Shown here in pieces: positions 34,850-43,851 of a DNA stretch of 64,000 bases (positions within the stretch are counted from its first letter, which is position 1; every line of letters begins with the position of its first letter). The position numbers were made by a program, and so were the translations under genes. The stretch comes from Polluticoccus soli (GTDB lineage Bacteria; Bacteroidota; Bacteroidia; Chitinophagales; Chitinophagaceae): positions 2,356,001-2,420,000 of the forward strand of contig NZ_JARJHT010000001.1 in NCBI RefSeq assembly GCF_029269745.1. The letters are read 5' to 3'. The notes below the pieces were generated by a model, which worked only from the letters and a program-made list of their open reading frames with translations, did no database searches and was not told where the DNA came from.

Positions 34850-35851
34850 ATGAAGAAGTTATTATGGCTCTTGCCGGTGCTGTTTATGCTGTCGTGCGAA
34901 AAGATCGTTTCACCGTCTACAAAGCCCGATGATCCCGTGGCGATATTCGATGAGCTCTGGAAGACACTGAATGAAGGTTATTCGTTCTTTGATTATAAAG
35001 GCGTGAACTGGGATTCAGTATATACTGTGTATCGCCCCCAGGTGCATGTAGGTATGACCGACCGTGAGCTTTATGAGGTAAGCGTTGCAATGTTGAACAC
35101 ACTCAGGGATGGACACATTAACCTGCGCACTGGGTTTGCACGCTCTTACTATAACTACTATGCAGATTATCCACCCAATTTCAACCGCGAGATATTGGAG
35201 CGTAACTACTGGCGTGGTTTCGAGATAACCGGCCCGCTGATACACACCATTATTGATTCGGTCGGATATATCTACTACCGCAGCTTTGCCAGCAATTTTT
35301 CTGATGAGCAGCTCGATGTGGTGCTGCAACGCTTCAATGACTATCCCGGTATCCAGGGTGTAGTGATCGATGTGCGTAATAATGAAGGTGGTAATCCTGA
35401 GAACGCATATCGCTTTCTAAGGCGAGTAGCAACAGAACGCACACTTATATACAGAACTCAATACAAAGACGGTCCTGCGCACAATGAGTTTACCGAACTG
35501 GAGGAAAGCTACATCGATCCCAACGACAAGGTGGCTTTTCCTGGAAAGGTTGTTGTGCTGACCAACCGCACGTGTTACAGCGCTTGCAATTTCTTTGCTG
35601 CATCGGTTAAGGCTTTTAGCCAGGTGACAGTTATCGGAGATACTACTGGTGGCGGTGGTGGCCAACCCGTTGGTCATGAGTTCCCTAATGGCTGGGCAGT
35701 CAATTTTTCAGGGTCGATAACCTATATGCCGGATGGCTTTATCATCGAGCACGGTGTGCCACCGCATAAATACGTAGCACTGCTGCCCGCCGACGAAGCT
35801 CTGGGAATAGATACCATACTGGAATATGCCATTGCCTTTATCCGGCAATAA
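34850..35851 (+). CDS. S41-family peptidase lipoprotein
   Basis: A lipoprotein signal peptide with lipobox MLSCE (Cys about residue 17) precedes a C-terminal-processing-type (S41) protease. ATG 34850 (MKKLLWLLPVLFML) is chosen because it yields the lipoprotein signal; an upstream frame extension overlaps the previous gene. Visible parts are an N-terminal helical domain (DELWKTLNEGYSFFDYKGVN), the region LNTLRDGHINLRTGF, VVIDVRNNEGGNPENAYRFL, and the catalytic stretch VVLTNRTCYSACNFFAASVK, with the Ser in the SAC element. A PDZ domain is not obvious, as in several Bacteroidota S41 members. The substrate is unknown. Confidence 0.85.
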   Translation: MKKLLWLLPVLFMLSCEKIVSPSTKPDDPVAIFDELWKTLNEGYSFFDYKGVNWDSVYTVYRPQVHVGMTDRELYEVSVAMLNTLRDGHINLRTGFARSYYNYYADYPPNFNREILERNYWRGFEITGPLIHTIIDSVGYIYYRSFASNFSDEQLDVVLQRFNDYPGIQGVVIDVRNNEGGNPENAYRFLRRVATERTLIYRTQYKDGPAHNEFTELEESYIDPNDKVAFPGKVVVLTNRTCYSACNFFAASVKAFSQVTVIGDTTGGGGGQPVGHEFPNGWAVNFSGSITYMPDGFIIEHGVPPHKYVALLPADEALGIDTILEYAIAFIRQ

Positions 35852-35895
35852 AGTATAGAGGCGAAACCCGTTTGTCAAGAGGGTAACAATTTGGT

Positions 35896-35989
35896 AATGG
35901 TTCTTTCACGCAACAGTAAACCATTGCTAACATTGCCAAAACGTTTTGGTAACACTACACTGAGACTTTTGTGACAGAAAATCACAAAA
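35896..35989. promoter_or_regulatory. Three dyads upstream of the DUF839 gene
   Basis: AATGGTT/AACCATT (35896-35902, 35919-35925), a perfect palindrome CCAAAACGTTTTGG (35936-35949), and TTTTGTGA-N7-TCACAAAA (35967-35974, 35982-35989), the last ending 4 bases before the ATG. They could be operators or an mRNA hairpin over the start region. Confidence 0.5.
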
Positions 35990-35993
35990 TCTT

Positions 35994-38084
35994 ATGAAGC
36001 AATCATTACTCGTTGCGACGTCTTTACTGGCATTGGCCCAGACTGATGTTATGGCCCAGGTTACAACAGGCCCAAGCACCGCACAGTCACCTTATGTAGT
36101 TCCTGTCGCTGCTGATGTTAAAACTACTTCTATCTTGTCCGCCGGCGAAACAGTGAACGGCTACAAAATGTCTGGTTTGCCTGATGGCTCCGGCGCATGG
36201 GATAACGGCGACGGTACTTTTACGCTGTTAGTAAACCATGAAATAGGCAGCACGTCAGGTGCTATACGCGCCCACGGTTCTATCGGTGCGTATGTTTCCA
36301 GGTGGATCATCAAAAAATCAGATCTGACCGTATTGAATGGCAGCGACCTGATAACCAAAATAAATCTTTGGAACCCGAGCACGCTGAGCTATGCTACTTA
36401 CTACGCTTCAAATCCTTCTACCAGCGCTGCGCTTAACCGCTTTTGTTCTGGTGATCTTCCTGCAGTTTCTGCATTTTACAACCCGCTTACAGGTGCCGGT
36501 ACACAAAACCGTATCTACATGAACGGTGAAGAGAATGGTACTGAAGGTCGTGCTTTCGGCCACATTGCCAGCGGTCCTGATGCCGGTACTTCTTACGAAC
36601 TGCCTCACCTTGGTAAATTCTCTTTTGAGAACTCTGTTGCCCGTCCTAACAGCGATGATAAAACAGTTGTTATCGGTATGGATGATGCTACTCCGGGCCA
36701 GGTTTATATCTACATTGGTACTAAGACCAACGTTGGTACTGATATTCATAAGGCAGGTCTTGCTAACGGTAAACTGTACAGCGTAGCTGTTCAGGGTATG
36801 CTGATCGAAACCAGCGCCAGCTTCCCTGCGCCTGCCACACCGTTTACTATGGTTGACCTCGGCAACGTGAGCACTATCACTGGTGCTACACTGCAAACAA
36901 ATAGCAACAACGCAGGTGTTACACAATTCCTGCGTCCTGAAGATGGCGCATGGGACCCATCAAACAACCAGGATTTCTATTTCGTGACCACTAACGCTTT
37001 CAACAGCCCAAGCCGCCTGTGGAAATTACATTTCACTAACGGTGCCGACCTGACACAAGGTGGTACTATCACCGCGGTATTGGATGGTACTGAAGGTCAG
37101 CAAATGTTGGATAACATGGGTATCGACCACTACGGTCACATCCTGCTACAAGAGGACGTAGGCGGTAACGCACACATCGGTAAGATCTGGCAGTACACTA
37201 TTACAAATGACTCTTTCAAAGTGATCGCTGAGCACGACAACTCACGCTTCCTGACAGGTGGCGCTAACTTCCTGACACAAGACGAAGAGGCTTCTGGTAT
37301 CTTCGACGCACAGGAAATACTGGGTTCAGGTATGTGGATAGGCGTTGACCAGGCGCACTATTCGCTTCCTTCTCCTACAGTAGAAGGCGGACAACTGTTT
37401 GCACTGTTCAACCCGGCTTCCTTCAACTCTAATCCTGAAATAAGCCTGGAAGGTAACGGCAATGTGATCATAACTGGCGACAATACACCAAGCACTTCTG
37501 ACAATACAGATCTGGGCAACATCGCCGTAGGTAGTACCATTACGAAAACTTTCACCATCAAGAATGCTGGTCCTGCCAGCCTGACTGTTACAGGTGCTGC
37601 GATCTCTGGTGAAAACGCAAACGAGTTCACCATTATGGGTGGTACTTTCCCAATGACCATCGCAGCTGGCGCATCGCAAACGATCACAGTTGAATTCAAA
37701 CCAACTGCATTGGGTCTGCGCAAAGCCGTACTGAACGTTGCCAGCAACGACTTCGACGAAAGTGCTTACGTAGCAAGCCTACAAGGTGTTGGTTTGAACA
37801 CAACCGATATAGCTAACCTGGATGGTGCTTCTACCATGAAGTTGTATCCTAACCCAACGGGTGATGCTGCAACAGTTGAAATATCACTGAAAAATCCTGA
37901 GCAAGTTGTTGTTACTGTATTGGATATGCAAGGCCGTGTAACACTGCAGCCAATTGCTAACAAATTCTCTACCGGTGCTCAGAAGGTGATGATCAATACA
38001 TCCAACCTGGCTAATGGTACTTACTTCGTACAGATAGCTGTGGGCAACGTGACTACAAAAACCAAACTGGTTGTAGCGCACTAA
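35994..38084 (+). CDS. DUF839/PhoX-like T9SS cargo protein
   Basis: Secreted protein of 696 residues. The signal peptide ends at about 22 (DVMAQ). The main domain (about 30-490) resembles DUF839/PhoX-type beta-propeller phosphatases: GAWDNGDGTFTLLVNHEIGS, RIYMNGEENGTEGRAFGH, RPEDGAWDPSNNQDFYFVTT, NMGIDHYGHILLQEDVGGN and WIGVDQAHY. It is followed by a choice-of-anchor D immunoglobulin-like domain (about 500-600: DLGNIAVGSTITKTFTIKN) and a type A T9SS sorting domain (about 620-696: MKLYPNPTGDAATVEISLKN, ending TKTKLVVAH). Export across the outer membrane by T9SS is inferred. Phosphatase activity is possible but unproven. The next gene, a cytochrome peroxidase, begins 93 bases later. Confidence 0.82.
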   Translation: MKQSLLVATSLLALAQTDVMAQVTTGPSTAQSPYVVPVAADVKTTSILSAGETVNGYKMSGLPDGSGAWDNGDGTFTLLVNHEIGSTSGAIRAHGSIGAYVSRWIIKKSDLTVLNGSDLITKINLWNPSTLSYATYYASNPSTSAALNRFCSGDLPAVSAFYNPLTGAGTQNRIYMNGEENGTEGRAFGHIASGPDAGTSYELPHLGKFSFENSVARPNSDDKTVVIGMDDATPGQVYIYIGTKTNVGTDIHKAGLANGKLYSVAVQGMLIETSASFPAPATPFTMVDLGNVSTITGATLQTNSNNAGVTQFLRPEDGAWDPSNNQDFYFVTTNAFNSPSRLWKLHFTNGADLTQGGTITAVLDGTEGQQMLDNMGIDHYGHILLQEDVGGNAHIGKIWQYTITNDSFKVIAEHDNSRFLTGGANFLTQDEEASGIFDAQEILGSGMWIGVDQAHYSLPSPTVEGGQLFALFNPASFNSNPEISLEGNGNVIITGDNTPSTSDNTDLGNIAVGSTITKTFTIKNAGPASLTVTGAAISGENANEFTIMGGTFPMTIAAGASQTITVEFKPTALGLRKAVLNVASNDFDESAYVASLQGVGLNTTDIANLDGASTMKLYPNPTGDAATVEISLKNPEQVVVTVLDMQGRVTLQPIANKFSTGAQKVMINTSNLANGTYFVQIAVGNVTTKTKLVVAH

Positions 38085-38176
38085 GAAACGATTTGGCAAA
38101 TAAATAAATCAGGGGGTGCGCTTTCCAGCGCGCCCTATTGATATTTTAAACGGAGATCGGATAAAAGAAAATAACA

Positions 38177-40105
38177 ATGAGAAAGGTGAGTGTGTTTACG
38201 CTGATCATAACTGCCCTGGCCACAGTGCTGGCGGCATTTAAAAACAGTAGTGAGCCTGAGTTGTACCTATCGGTGTACAACAACCAGCTGGAACAGTTTG
38301 ATAACAGCCAGTTGACGCTGCTGACTGCAATAAACCGTGCCGACCTGCAAAATGAGGCTGATATAAGTAATATCAGGAAGCTGATACTGCAGGCCCGGAT
38401 GGAAATGAAGGGCATGGACTTCTGGTTCCGTTACCTGGAACCGCTGGCTTATAAAAAGATCAACAGTCCCTTGCCGGTAGAGTGGGAGACAGAAGTGTTT
38501 GAAAAGTTTGAAGCGCCTTACAAACGTGAAGGCGCGGGCCTGATGCTTGCTTATCTATATCTTGATGAAGAAGGCGCAACAAAAGACTCGCTGGCTTCGC
38601 TGGTGCGACAGTCTGTAGAAGCCTCTAAAGTATATGCTGCAGATAGCATTACCAGCCAGCTCACAGACTACCATCATTTTTATCTCTGCAATCGCCTGTA
38701 CCTCCTCAATCTTGCGGCTATCTACACCACAGGTTTTGAATGTCCTGATGGTGCAGCAGTGGTGCCTGAGCTGCGCAGGATGATGAACAAGGTAGATGGC
38801 ATCTATCAGGCATTTAACAAAAGCTATCCCGCTACAGCGCTGACTGATGAGTACATGTTGCGGTATAAGTCTGCATTGGCATTTGTACAGGCGCAGCCCG
38901 ATGATAATACCGCATTCGATCATTATACCTTCCTGCGCGAGTATGTGAACCCGTTATTCACCATGAACCAGGAACTGGTAGGCAAGTATAAAGTAGTGAC
39001 AAAAAGCCTGGTCGATTATTCTCTAAGCAAAACAGCCAGGTCCATCTTTGATAAAGCGCTGTATCGCGGACAAAATCCCAAAGGCATTTTCCTGCGCGTG
39101 CAGGATAGTGCAACGCTGGCAGAGATAGACAGAGTAGGGAAGGAGTTGTTTTATGATCCTGTTCTGTCGGGCAACAATATGCGGAGCTGCGCATCGTGCC
39201 ACAAACCAACCGAGCACTTTACTGACACAATGGTTACTGCTTCGGTGCAGTTCGATCGTGCGGCAGGCGCGCTGGCACGCAATACGCCGACGCTGCTCAA
39301 TGCCGAATACAATCACCTGCTGATGATGGATGGCAAACATACCACCCTGCAAAACCAGGTAAAGGATGTGGTGCACAATGCTGTAGAAATGAACTGCTCT
39401 GATAAAGACGCGCTCAGCAAGATCCTGAGCTGCAAAGAGTACAAACAGGGGTTTGCAAAATTGCTGAAATACACCCCACAGGAAAAAGAGGTGACCTTTG
39501 AGCACGTGTCATCGGCTATTACTTATTACTACGCAAAGTTCAGCAAGTACTATTCACCGTTCGATGAAGCGATGGAACACAGGGGTGAACTGACAGAATC
39601 TGCGAAGAAAGGTTTTAACCTGTTCATGGGTAAGGCGCAATGCGCTACCTGTCACTTTGTGCCGCAGTTCAACGGTGTGAAGCCTCCGTATATAGGTTCA
39701 GAGTTTGAAGTGCTGGGTACGCCTACTGATACCGGTTATCATAAGCTGAGCGTTGATAGAGGCCGTCATGCTGTCAATCCCGCGCAGGAAACAATGAACG
39801 CCTTCAGGACCGGTACTGTGCGTAATAGCGCGTACACTAAGCCGTACATGCACAATGGTGTATTCAATACGCTGGAGCAGGTCGTAGATTTTTATAACGA
39901 TGGCGGTGGTGCAGGTCATGGACTGAACGTGCCTAACCAGACACTGGCGGCAGATTCGCTGAAACTGACACGCGATGAAAAATCACAATTGATCAGCTTC
40001 ATTCGGTCGCTGAATGAAGAGGTGCAATTTGAATTGCCGCCTGCAACACTACCCTCATCAAACATGAAAGCATTGAATTCAAGAAAAGTTGGAGGCGTTT
40101 ATTAA
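38177..40105 (+). CDS. Di-heme cytochrome c peroxidase family protein
   Basis: Periplasmic di-heme enzyme of the CcpA/MauG superfamily, 642 residues. The N-terminal signal/anchor segment covers about 1-20. The first 300 residues form an extra helical domain not found in classical peroxidases, which have about 340 residues. Heme-binding motifs are CASCH at 338-342 and CATCH at 489-493. The region between them includes SVQFDRAAGALARNTPTLLNA and MMDGKHTTLQNQVKDV, and FRTGTVRNSAYTKPYMHNGV is the conserved part after the second heme. Role: reduction of peroxide or oxidation of an unknown substrate. A mono-heme cytochrome gene follows 9 bases downstream and may supply electrons. Confidence 0.87.
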   Translation: MRKVSVFTLIITALATVLAAFKNSSEPELYLSVYNNQLEQFDNSQLTLLTAINRADLQNEADISNIRKLILQARMEMKGMDFWFRYLEPLAYKKINSPLPVEWETEVFEKFEAPYKREGAGLMLAYLYLDEEGATKDSLASLVRQSVEASKVYAADSITSQLTDYHHFYLCNRLYLLNLAAIYTTGFECPDGAAVVPELRRMMNKVDGIYQAFNKSYPATALTDEYMLRYKSALAFVQAQPDDNTAFDHYTFLREYVNPLFTMNQELVGKYKVVTKSLVDYSLSKTARSIFDKALYRGQNPKGIFLRVQDSATLAEIDRVGKELFYDPVLSGNNMRSCASCHKPTEHFTDTMVTASVQFDRAAGALARNTPTLLNAEYNHLLMMDGKHTTLQNQVKDVVHNAVEMNCSDKDALSKILSCKEYKQGFAKLLKYTPQEKEVTFEHVSSAITYYYAKFSKYYSPFDEAMEHRGELTESAKKGFNLFMGKAQCATCHFVPQFNGVKPPYIGSEFEVLGTPTDTGYHKLSVDRGRHAVNPAQETMNAFRTGTVRNSAYTKPYMHNGVFNTLEQVVDFYNDGGGAGHGLNVPNQTLAADSLKLTRDEKSQLISFIRSLNEEVQFELPPATLPSSNMKALNSRKVGGVY

Positions 40106-40114
40106 ACATCAATT

Positions 40115-40486
40115 ATGAAGAGAGTATTACTTATTGCATTGTTATTCGCTGCTGCCGAAAGCAGGGCGCAGCAAAAGATGGAATATGATTTCCCGAAAGA
40201 AATGGCGGCCCCTGTTAAAGTGGAGTATGTTAAGTTTTGCGACAAAGGGCGCGCGTTGTATGCCATAACCTGTGCTAAGTGCCACAGCACGTATGCAAGG
40301 AGGAAAGAGATCATTCCTGATTTTACGCAGGAACAACTCAAAGGATATGAGATGCGTGTGATGAACCAACAGCATGAGGCGAGTATGCCCGATGAACTGG
40401 TGACCGCTGAGGAGCTGAGCCTCATTTCTACTTTCCTGATCTATAAGAAAAGGAACCCACCCATAGCTGCTGCGAAACGTAAATAG
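40115..40486 (+). CDS. Small mono-heme c-type cytochrome
   Basis: A signal peptide (about 1-18) and a compact cytochrome c-like domain with a single heme motif CAKCH at residues 53-57. A downstream Met in MPDELVTAEELSLIS could be the axial ligand. At 123 residues it is short. It lies 9 bases after the di-heme peroxidase gene on the same strand, so it is probably its electron-transfer partner; that is inference from context. Confidence 0.8.
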   Translation: MKRVLLIALLFAAAESRAQQKMEYDFPKEMAAPVKVEYVKFCDKGRALYAITCAKCHSTYARRKEIIPDFTQEQLKGYEMRVMNQQHEASMPDELVTAEELSLISTFLIYKKRNPPIAAAKRK

Positions 40487-40566
40487 ATTGAGAATCATTG
40501 CAAAGTGAATTAATTGGCTGAAGCAGCTGAAACCTGTACATTTGAAACACCACAAAACGATAGAAC

Positions 40567-40989
40567 ATGAACAACACCACCACTTCGGTTACCGTAGAAA
40601 CAACCGTAAAAGCACCTGTTGAAAAAGTATGGCAATACTGGACCGCGCCTGAGCATATCATGCAATGGAACAGTGCATCGCCCGACTGGCATACACCTTC
40701 TGCTACCAACGACCTGCGCACTGGCGGCAGCTTCACTTCCCGCATGGAAGCTAAAGACGGCAGTTTTGGTTTCGACTTCGGAGGGACTTATGATGAAGTG
40801 ATCGACAACAAGCGCATCGCGTACACCATGGGTGACGGCCGTAAAGTGGTTGTTGATTTTACCGACAACGGAAACGAAACAATTGTTTCAGAGACCTTCG
40901 ATGCAGAAACGCAGAATCCTGTTGACATGCAGCGCGCAGGCTGGCAGGCTATCCTGGATAATTTTAAGAAGCATACAGAGTTGAACTAA
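40567..40989 (+). CDS. SRPBCC/AHSA1-like domain protein
   Basis: START/Bet v1-like protein of 140 residues: SVTVETTVKAPVEKVWQYWT opens the fold and is followed by WNSASPDWHTP, RTGGSFTSRMEAKDGSFGFDFGGTY-type strands and a long C-terminal helix (MQRAGWQAILDNFKKHTEL). These are features of the activator of Hsp90 ATPase homologue 1-like (AHSA1) group. It has no signal peptide, so it is cytoplasmic. Ligand and role are unknown. It is followed by a terminator. Confidence 0.85.
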   Translation: MNNTTTSVTVETTVKAPVEKVWQYWTAPEHIMQWNSASPDWHTPSATNDLRTGGSFTSRMEAKDGSFGFDFGGTYDEVIDNKRIAYTMGDGRKVVVDFTDNGNETIVSETFDAETQNPVDMQRAGWQAILDNFKKHTELN

Positions 40990-41001
40990 GTTAATACACT
41001 T

Positions 41002-41038
41002 AAAAAAGGGACCGGCTAATAGCCGGCCCCTTTTTTTA
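41002..41038 (+). terminator. Rho-independent terminator
   Basis: The stem AAAAAAGGGACCGGCT / AGCCGGCCCCTTTTTT has one mismatch, loop AAT, and a 7-T tail, 13 bases after the SRPBCC gene. Confidence 0.9.
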
Positions 41039-41048
41039 TTCAAAACGC

Positions 41049-41232
41049 CCCTCCTCAGATGAGGAGGGAACACCGGCAGAGGGCGAACAGCCCGTTGCCG
41101 GTCGGGGTGGTTGAAAAGCTGAGTGGCTATTCATTAGCTGAAGGAACGCTCTTCAGCCGTCCAATCACCCCGGTTTGCAACGAACCCTTCAGGCTCTCTG
41201 CAAACTCCTCTCCTTAGCTAAGGAGAGGAGTT
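41049..41232. repeat. Palindrome-rich intergenic element
   Basis: Bounded by two perfect palindromes: CCCTCCTCA-GA-TGAGGAGGG (41049-41068) and a 30-base palindrome at 41203-41232 (15-bp arms beginning AACTCCTCTCCTTAG). Between them ACCGGCA/TGCCGGT also pair. No coding content. The composition and nesting suggest a dispersed repeat; a genome search is needed to confirm. Confidence 0.5.
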
Positions 41233-41243
41233 CTGATTTTTTA

Positions 41244-42953
41244 TTACAATTTCTCCACCTTCACTACACTCCTGCTGCCATCACTGCCCGTTAGATAAAG
41301 CGCATAGTTGCCCGGTGGCAGCTGCGATATGCTGATCACTTCTGTATTGTTGTTCAGAACACCATGATACACCTGTTGCCCTAACAGATTCAATACGGTT
41401 ACTTGCATCCCGGCTTTCGCACCCTCTACCGTAAGCAGATCAGTCGCAGGGTTAGGGTATATTTTCACTCCGCCCACAACGGTGGTATTTACCGACGCAG
41501 GCCACATATCGCCATACTTTACCAAAAACCAGTCTGTATCGCCACCGGTACTTGTTATCTTGCCGGCAGCATTAATAACCATATCACCGCCAAAATCCCC
41601 TCCAATATATACATTGCCTTTGCCGTCGGACACCATACGCGCTGGGTATTCGTAAGAGCCGGTGGTACTTGCCATCCTATCCACATTCCAAACCCACCCG
41701 TTGCTTGTATCAAAACGGGTAATAAATACATCATAGACATCACTGGTTGTTAAACCCGGCCCGACAAAGCCTGGCCAATCTACTGGACCAGCATAGCTTC
41801 CTGCAATGACTACTTCTTTTCCTCTTAAGGCAATGGCACTTGCCGAACATGACGCTCCCTTTGCATCTGCGTCCTTCGACCATATATGATTGCCATTTTT
41901 GTCCATTTTAGTCACGAATGGAGCACCGTGTATACTCTGATGCGTAGCAGTATAACCATTGAAGACTGCTGGGGGCTTCGTACTACTCTTTCCACTTGCA
42001 CTCCCGGCTAAATAAACATTACCTGCACCATCAATAGCGGCTCTAGAGCCAAACCCACCTCCCCCGGAAGTGAAAGTCCTCTTCCAAAGGAAACTTCCGT
42101 CCAGTTTAAAGCAGCCGATATAACCCGTTTTTATCGTGTCTCCGGCCATAGTTAAAACACCATCTGGATAGACTCCTCCTGATAAATAAAAGCGGCCGTT
42201 GGCATCGTCTAAAGTCATATACATACCTTGTGCACCCATTGGATTTACAAAAAAACTAGAAGGCTTTATATAAGAAAAGCTTCCGGACGCGCTATATTTA
42301 ATAAGATACATACTAAGCGCAGGCACTACCAGCGCGCCATTTCCATATACACCAGGGTATAATTGCATTAGCCAATAAGTATTGCCTGCATCATCTACGT
42401 CCATCACTAAGGATCGGTTATAACTCCAGGTTGTGGTTGTACTTAAAGTATCTGCTTCTGGATGTCGATACCATTGGAAATTTCCAGCAGTGTCGTATTT
42501 TACAAGAATAAAACGCAGATAACTTGTTAGTGTCGTTGCATCGGTATCGATATTAGCAGGCCAATCGTCAATAGACACCTCGCAGGAAAAATATACTCCA
42601 TCCTTGTTATCAGTTCCAAGCCAGTATGAGCGCTCGTCATCTCCATTGCCTATTAATTTCTTCCAACGCAAAGTTCCATCCGGCTTAAAACTAGCCAGCA
42701 ATACATCTCTGCCTCCATAACCTTTAATCGGCAGTCCGGCTATGTTCATCCCTTGTTTCATAACGTGTGTTAAGATATAGACATTGCCGTTCCTGTCGGT
42801 AGCCATATCCCTGATCGTTTCCAGCTTCGGGCCATTACCAGGCTCCACGCTGCCACCACTTCTACCCCAGAGAAAGTTCTGCGCTGAGCTGCACAATGAG
42901 AAATGTAAAATGCAAAACGTACAAATGGCGTAGAATGCAAAAGTTCTTTTCAT
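41244..42953 (-). CDS. T9SS type A cargo with SBBP-like propeller repeats
   Basis: Secreted protein of 569 residues from ATG 42953; an upstream in-frame start at 42998 gives no better signal peptide. The signal peptide ends near CSSAQN. The bulk consists of beta-propeller-like repeats with the pattern D.NGNVYI...F (ATDRNGNVYILTHVM, DAGNTYWLMQLY, GAGNVYLAGSASG, GKGNVYIGGDFGG). The C-terminal type A T9SS sorting domain (about 490-569) runs from VKIYPNPATDLLTVEG to SRSVVKVEKL. No catalytic motif is visible, so it is probably a surface or secreted structural/adhesion protein. It is monocistronic on the minus strand. Confidence 0.82.
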   Translation of the reverse strand: MKRTFAFYAICTFCILHFSLCSSAQNFLWGRSGGSVEPGNGPKLETIRDMATDRNGNVYILTHVMKQGMNIAGLPIKGYGGRDVLLASFKPDGTLRWKKLIGNGDDERSYWLGTDNKDGVYFSCEVSIDDWPANIDTDATTLTSYLRFILVKYDTAGNFQWYRHPEADTLSTTTTWSYNRSLVMDVDDAGNTYWLMQLYPGVYGNGALVVPALSMYLIKYSASGSFSYIKPSSFFVNPMGAQGMYMTLDDANGRFYLSGGVYPDGVLTMAGDTIKTGYIGCFKLDGSFLWKRTFTSGGGGFGSRAAIDGAGNVYLAGSASGKSSTKPPAVFNGYTATHQSIHGAPFVTKMDKNGNHIWSKDADAKGASCSASAIALRGKEVVIAGSYAGPVDWPGFVGPGLTTSDVYDVFITRFDTSNGWVWNVDRMASTTGSYEYPARMVSDGKGNVYIGGDFGGDMVINAAGKITSTGGDTDWFLVKYGDMWPASVNTTVVGGVKIYPNPATDLLTVEGAKAGMQVTVLNLLGQQVYHGVLNNNTEVISISQLPPGNYALYLTGSDGSRSVVKVEKL

Positions 42954-43086
42954 TGCTGGTTTTAGGAACGTACGTTTATAAAAATAGCAACAACACATTA
43001 TTATTTATACCGTTAAAACACGGTATCAGTCCCGGTTAACAAAAAAATGACAGAACGATTGAGAAGGAGGCAGGATGATTTCTTTC

Positions 43087-43116
43087 CCGGCGGGTCTCCC
43101 AACAGGGACCCGCCGG
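43087..43116. other. Strong GC-rich hairpin in the divergent intergenic region
   Basis: 10-bp arms CCGGCGGGTC (43087-43096) and GACCCGCCGG (43107-43116) with a 10-base loop, no T tract on either strand. It lies between the divergent starts at 42953 and 43197. Purpose unclear. Confidence 0.5.
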
Positions 43117-43149
43117 CATTAATGGGCCAGGCTGAGTCTAGAACAAGAG

Positions 43150-43180
43150 TTGATTGATTATGTTATTTGTCGTATATTTG
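43150..43180 (+). promoter_or_regulatory. Bacteroidota-type promoter before the terminase-like gene
   Basis: TTG (43150-43152), 20 bases, then TATATTTG (43173-43180): a full match to TTG-N19-21-TAnnTTTG. The predicted transcript starts about 10 bases before the ATG at 43197. Confidence 0.75.
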
Positions 43181-43196
43181 TAATAAAAAAAACACC

Positions 43197-43778
43197 ATGA
43201 AAACCCTCAAGCCAGCCCATGTTGTGTTCATCAACGGCATGGTCACCCACCGCAACCGTGTCCGGGCATATATAGAAGCTTACCCGCGTTCTTCGGCCTC
43301 AGCTGCAAAAGCTAATGCCTGTCGCCTGATGAAGAACCCGCTTATCCGTCAATACATCGATCATTATCATGAGATGGAAGAGGCCAGGAGAGATCGCGAA
43401 CACATAGAGCAGGTGAAAAAGCGATTTACAGATTTTATGGATAGCCAGGAGGTATTATGGGATGTAGCGAGTGGCTACCCCATACCGAAGACTACTGCAA
43501 CCGGACTGAAGGTAATGAGGTATCCATCGGTAGGCGAACGTCTTTCTGCTATATTCACAGCCCTGGGCAACGAACGGCGCTTTTTGCGTGAATACCCGCA
43601 ATATGCATCGTGGCTGGAAGAAGGGGACGAAACAGCACAACTGCAGCCAGAAGATATCACACCCATAAAGGAAAGTACTAAAAACGAGGTCCGCGACATG
43701 CTTTTGCCCAGACAACAAAGGTTATCAATTTATCTGCAACATGTTCCCCGTCAAACACTGTACAGGAAAGGGGTATAG
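43197..43778 (+). CDS. Orphan phage terminase small subunit-like protein
   Basis: Product of 193 residues from ATG 43197, which directly follows a good promoter; an in-frame ATG at 43167 lies upstream of the predicted transcription start. The N-terminus (VVFINGMVTHRNRVRAYIEA, YPRSSASAAKANACRLMKNP, LIRQYIDHY) resembles the helix-turn-helix region of Terminase_2-type small subunits, which recognise phage DNA for packaging. The later YPSVGERLSAIFTALGNERRF also fits the family's second helical part. No large subunit, portal or other phage gene is near, so it is either a phage remnant or a domesticated DNA-binding protein. Similarity is judged by eye, so the call is moderate. Confidence 0.5.
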   Translation: MKTLKPAHVVFINGMVTHRNRVRAYIEAYPRSSASAAKANACRLMKNPLIRQYIDHYHEMEEARRDREHIEQVKKRFTDFMDSQEVLWDVASGYPIPKTTATGLKVMRYPSVGERLSAIFTALGNERRFLREYPQYASWLEEGDETAQLQPEDITPIKESTKNEVRDMLLPRQQRLSIYLQHVPRQTLYRKGV

Positions 43779-43851
43779 CGGATTTGTTGCCCAAATGGGG
43801 ACTTTTTAAAACGGTAAAAACGGCAACAAAGGTTATCATTTTAATCCCGCT

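Noticed and set aside
35967-35989. CRP operator
   Set aside because: The half-sites fit (TGTGA/TCACA), but the 7-base spacer differs from the standard 6 and it overlaps the ribosome site; kept only as a dyad.
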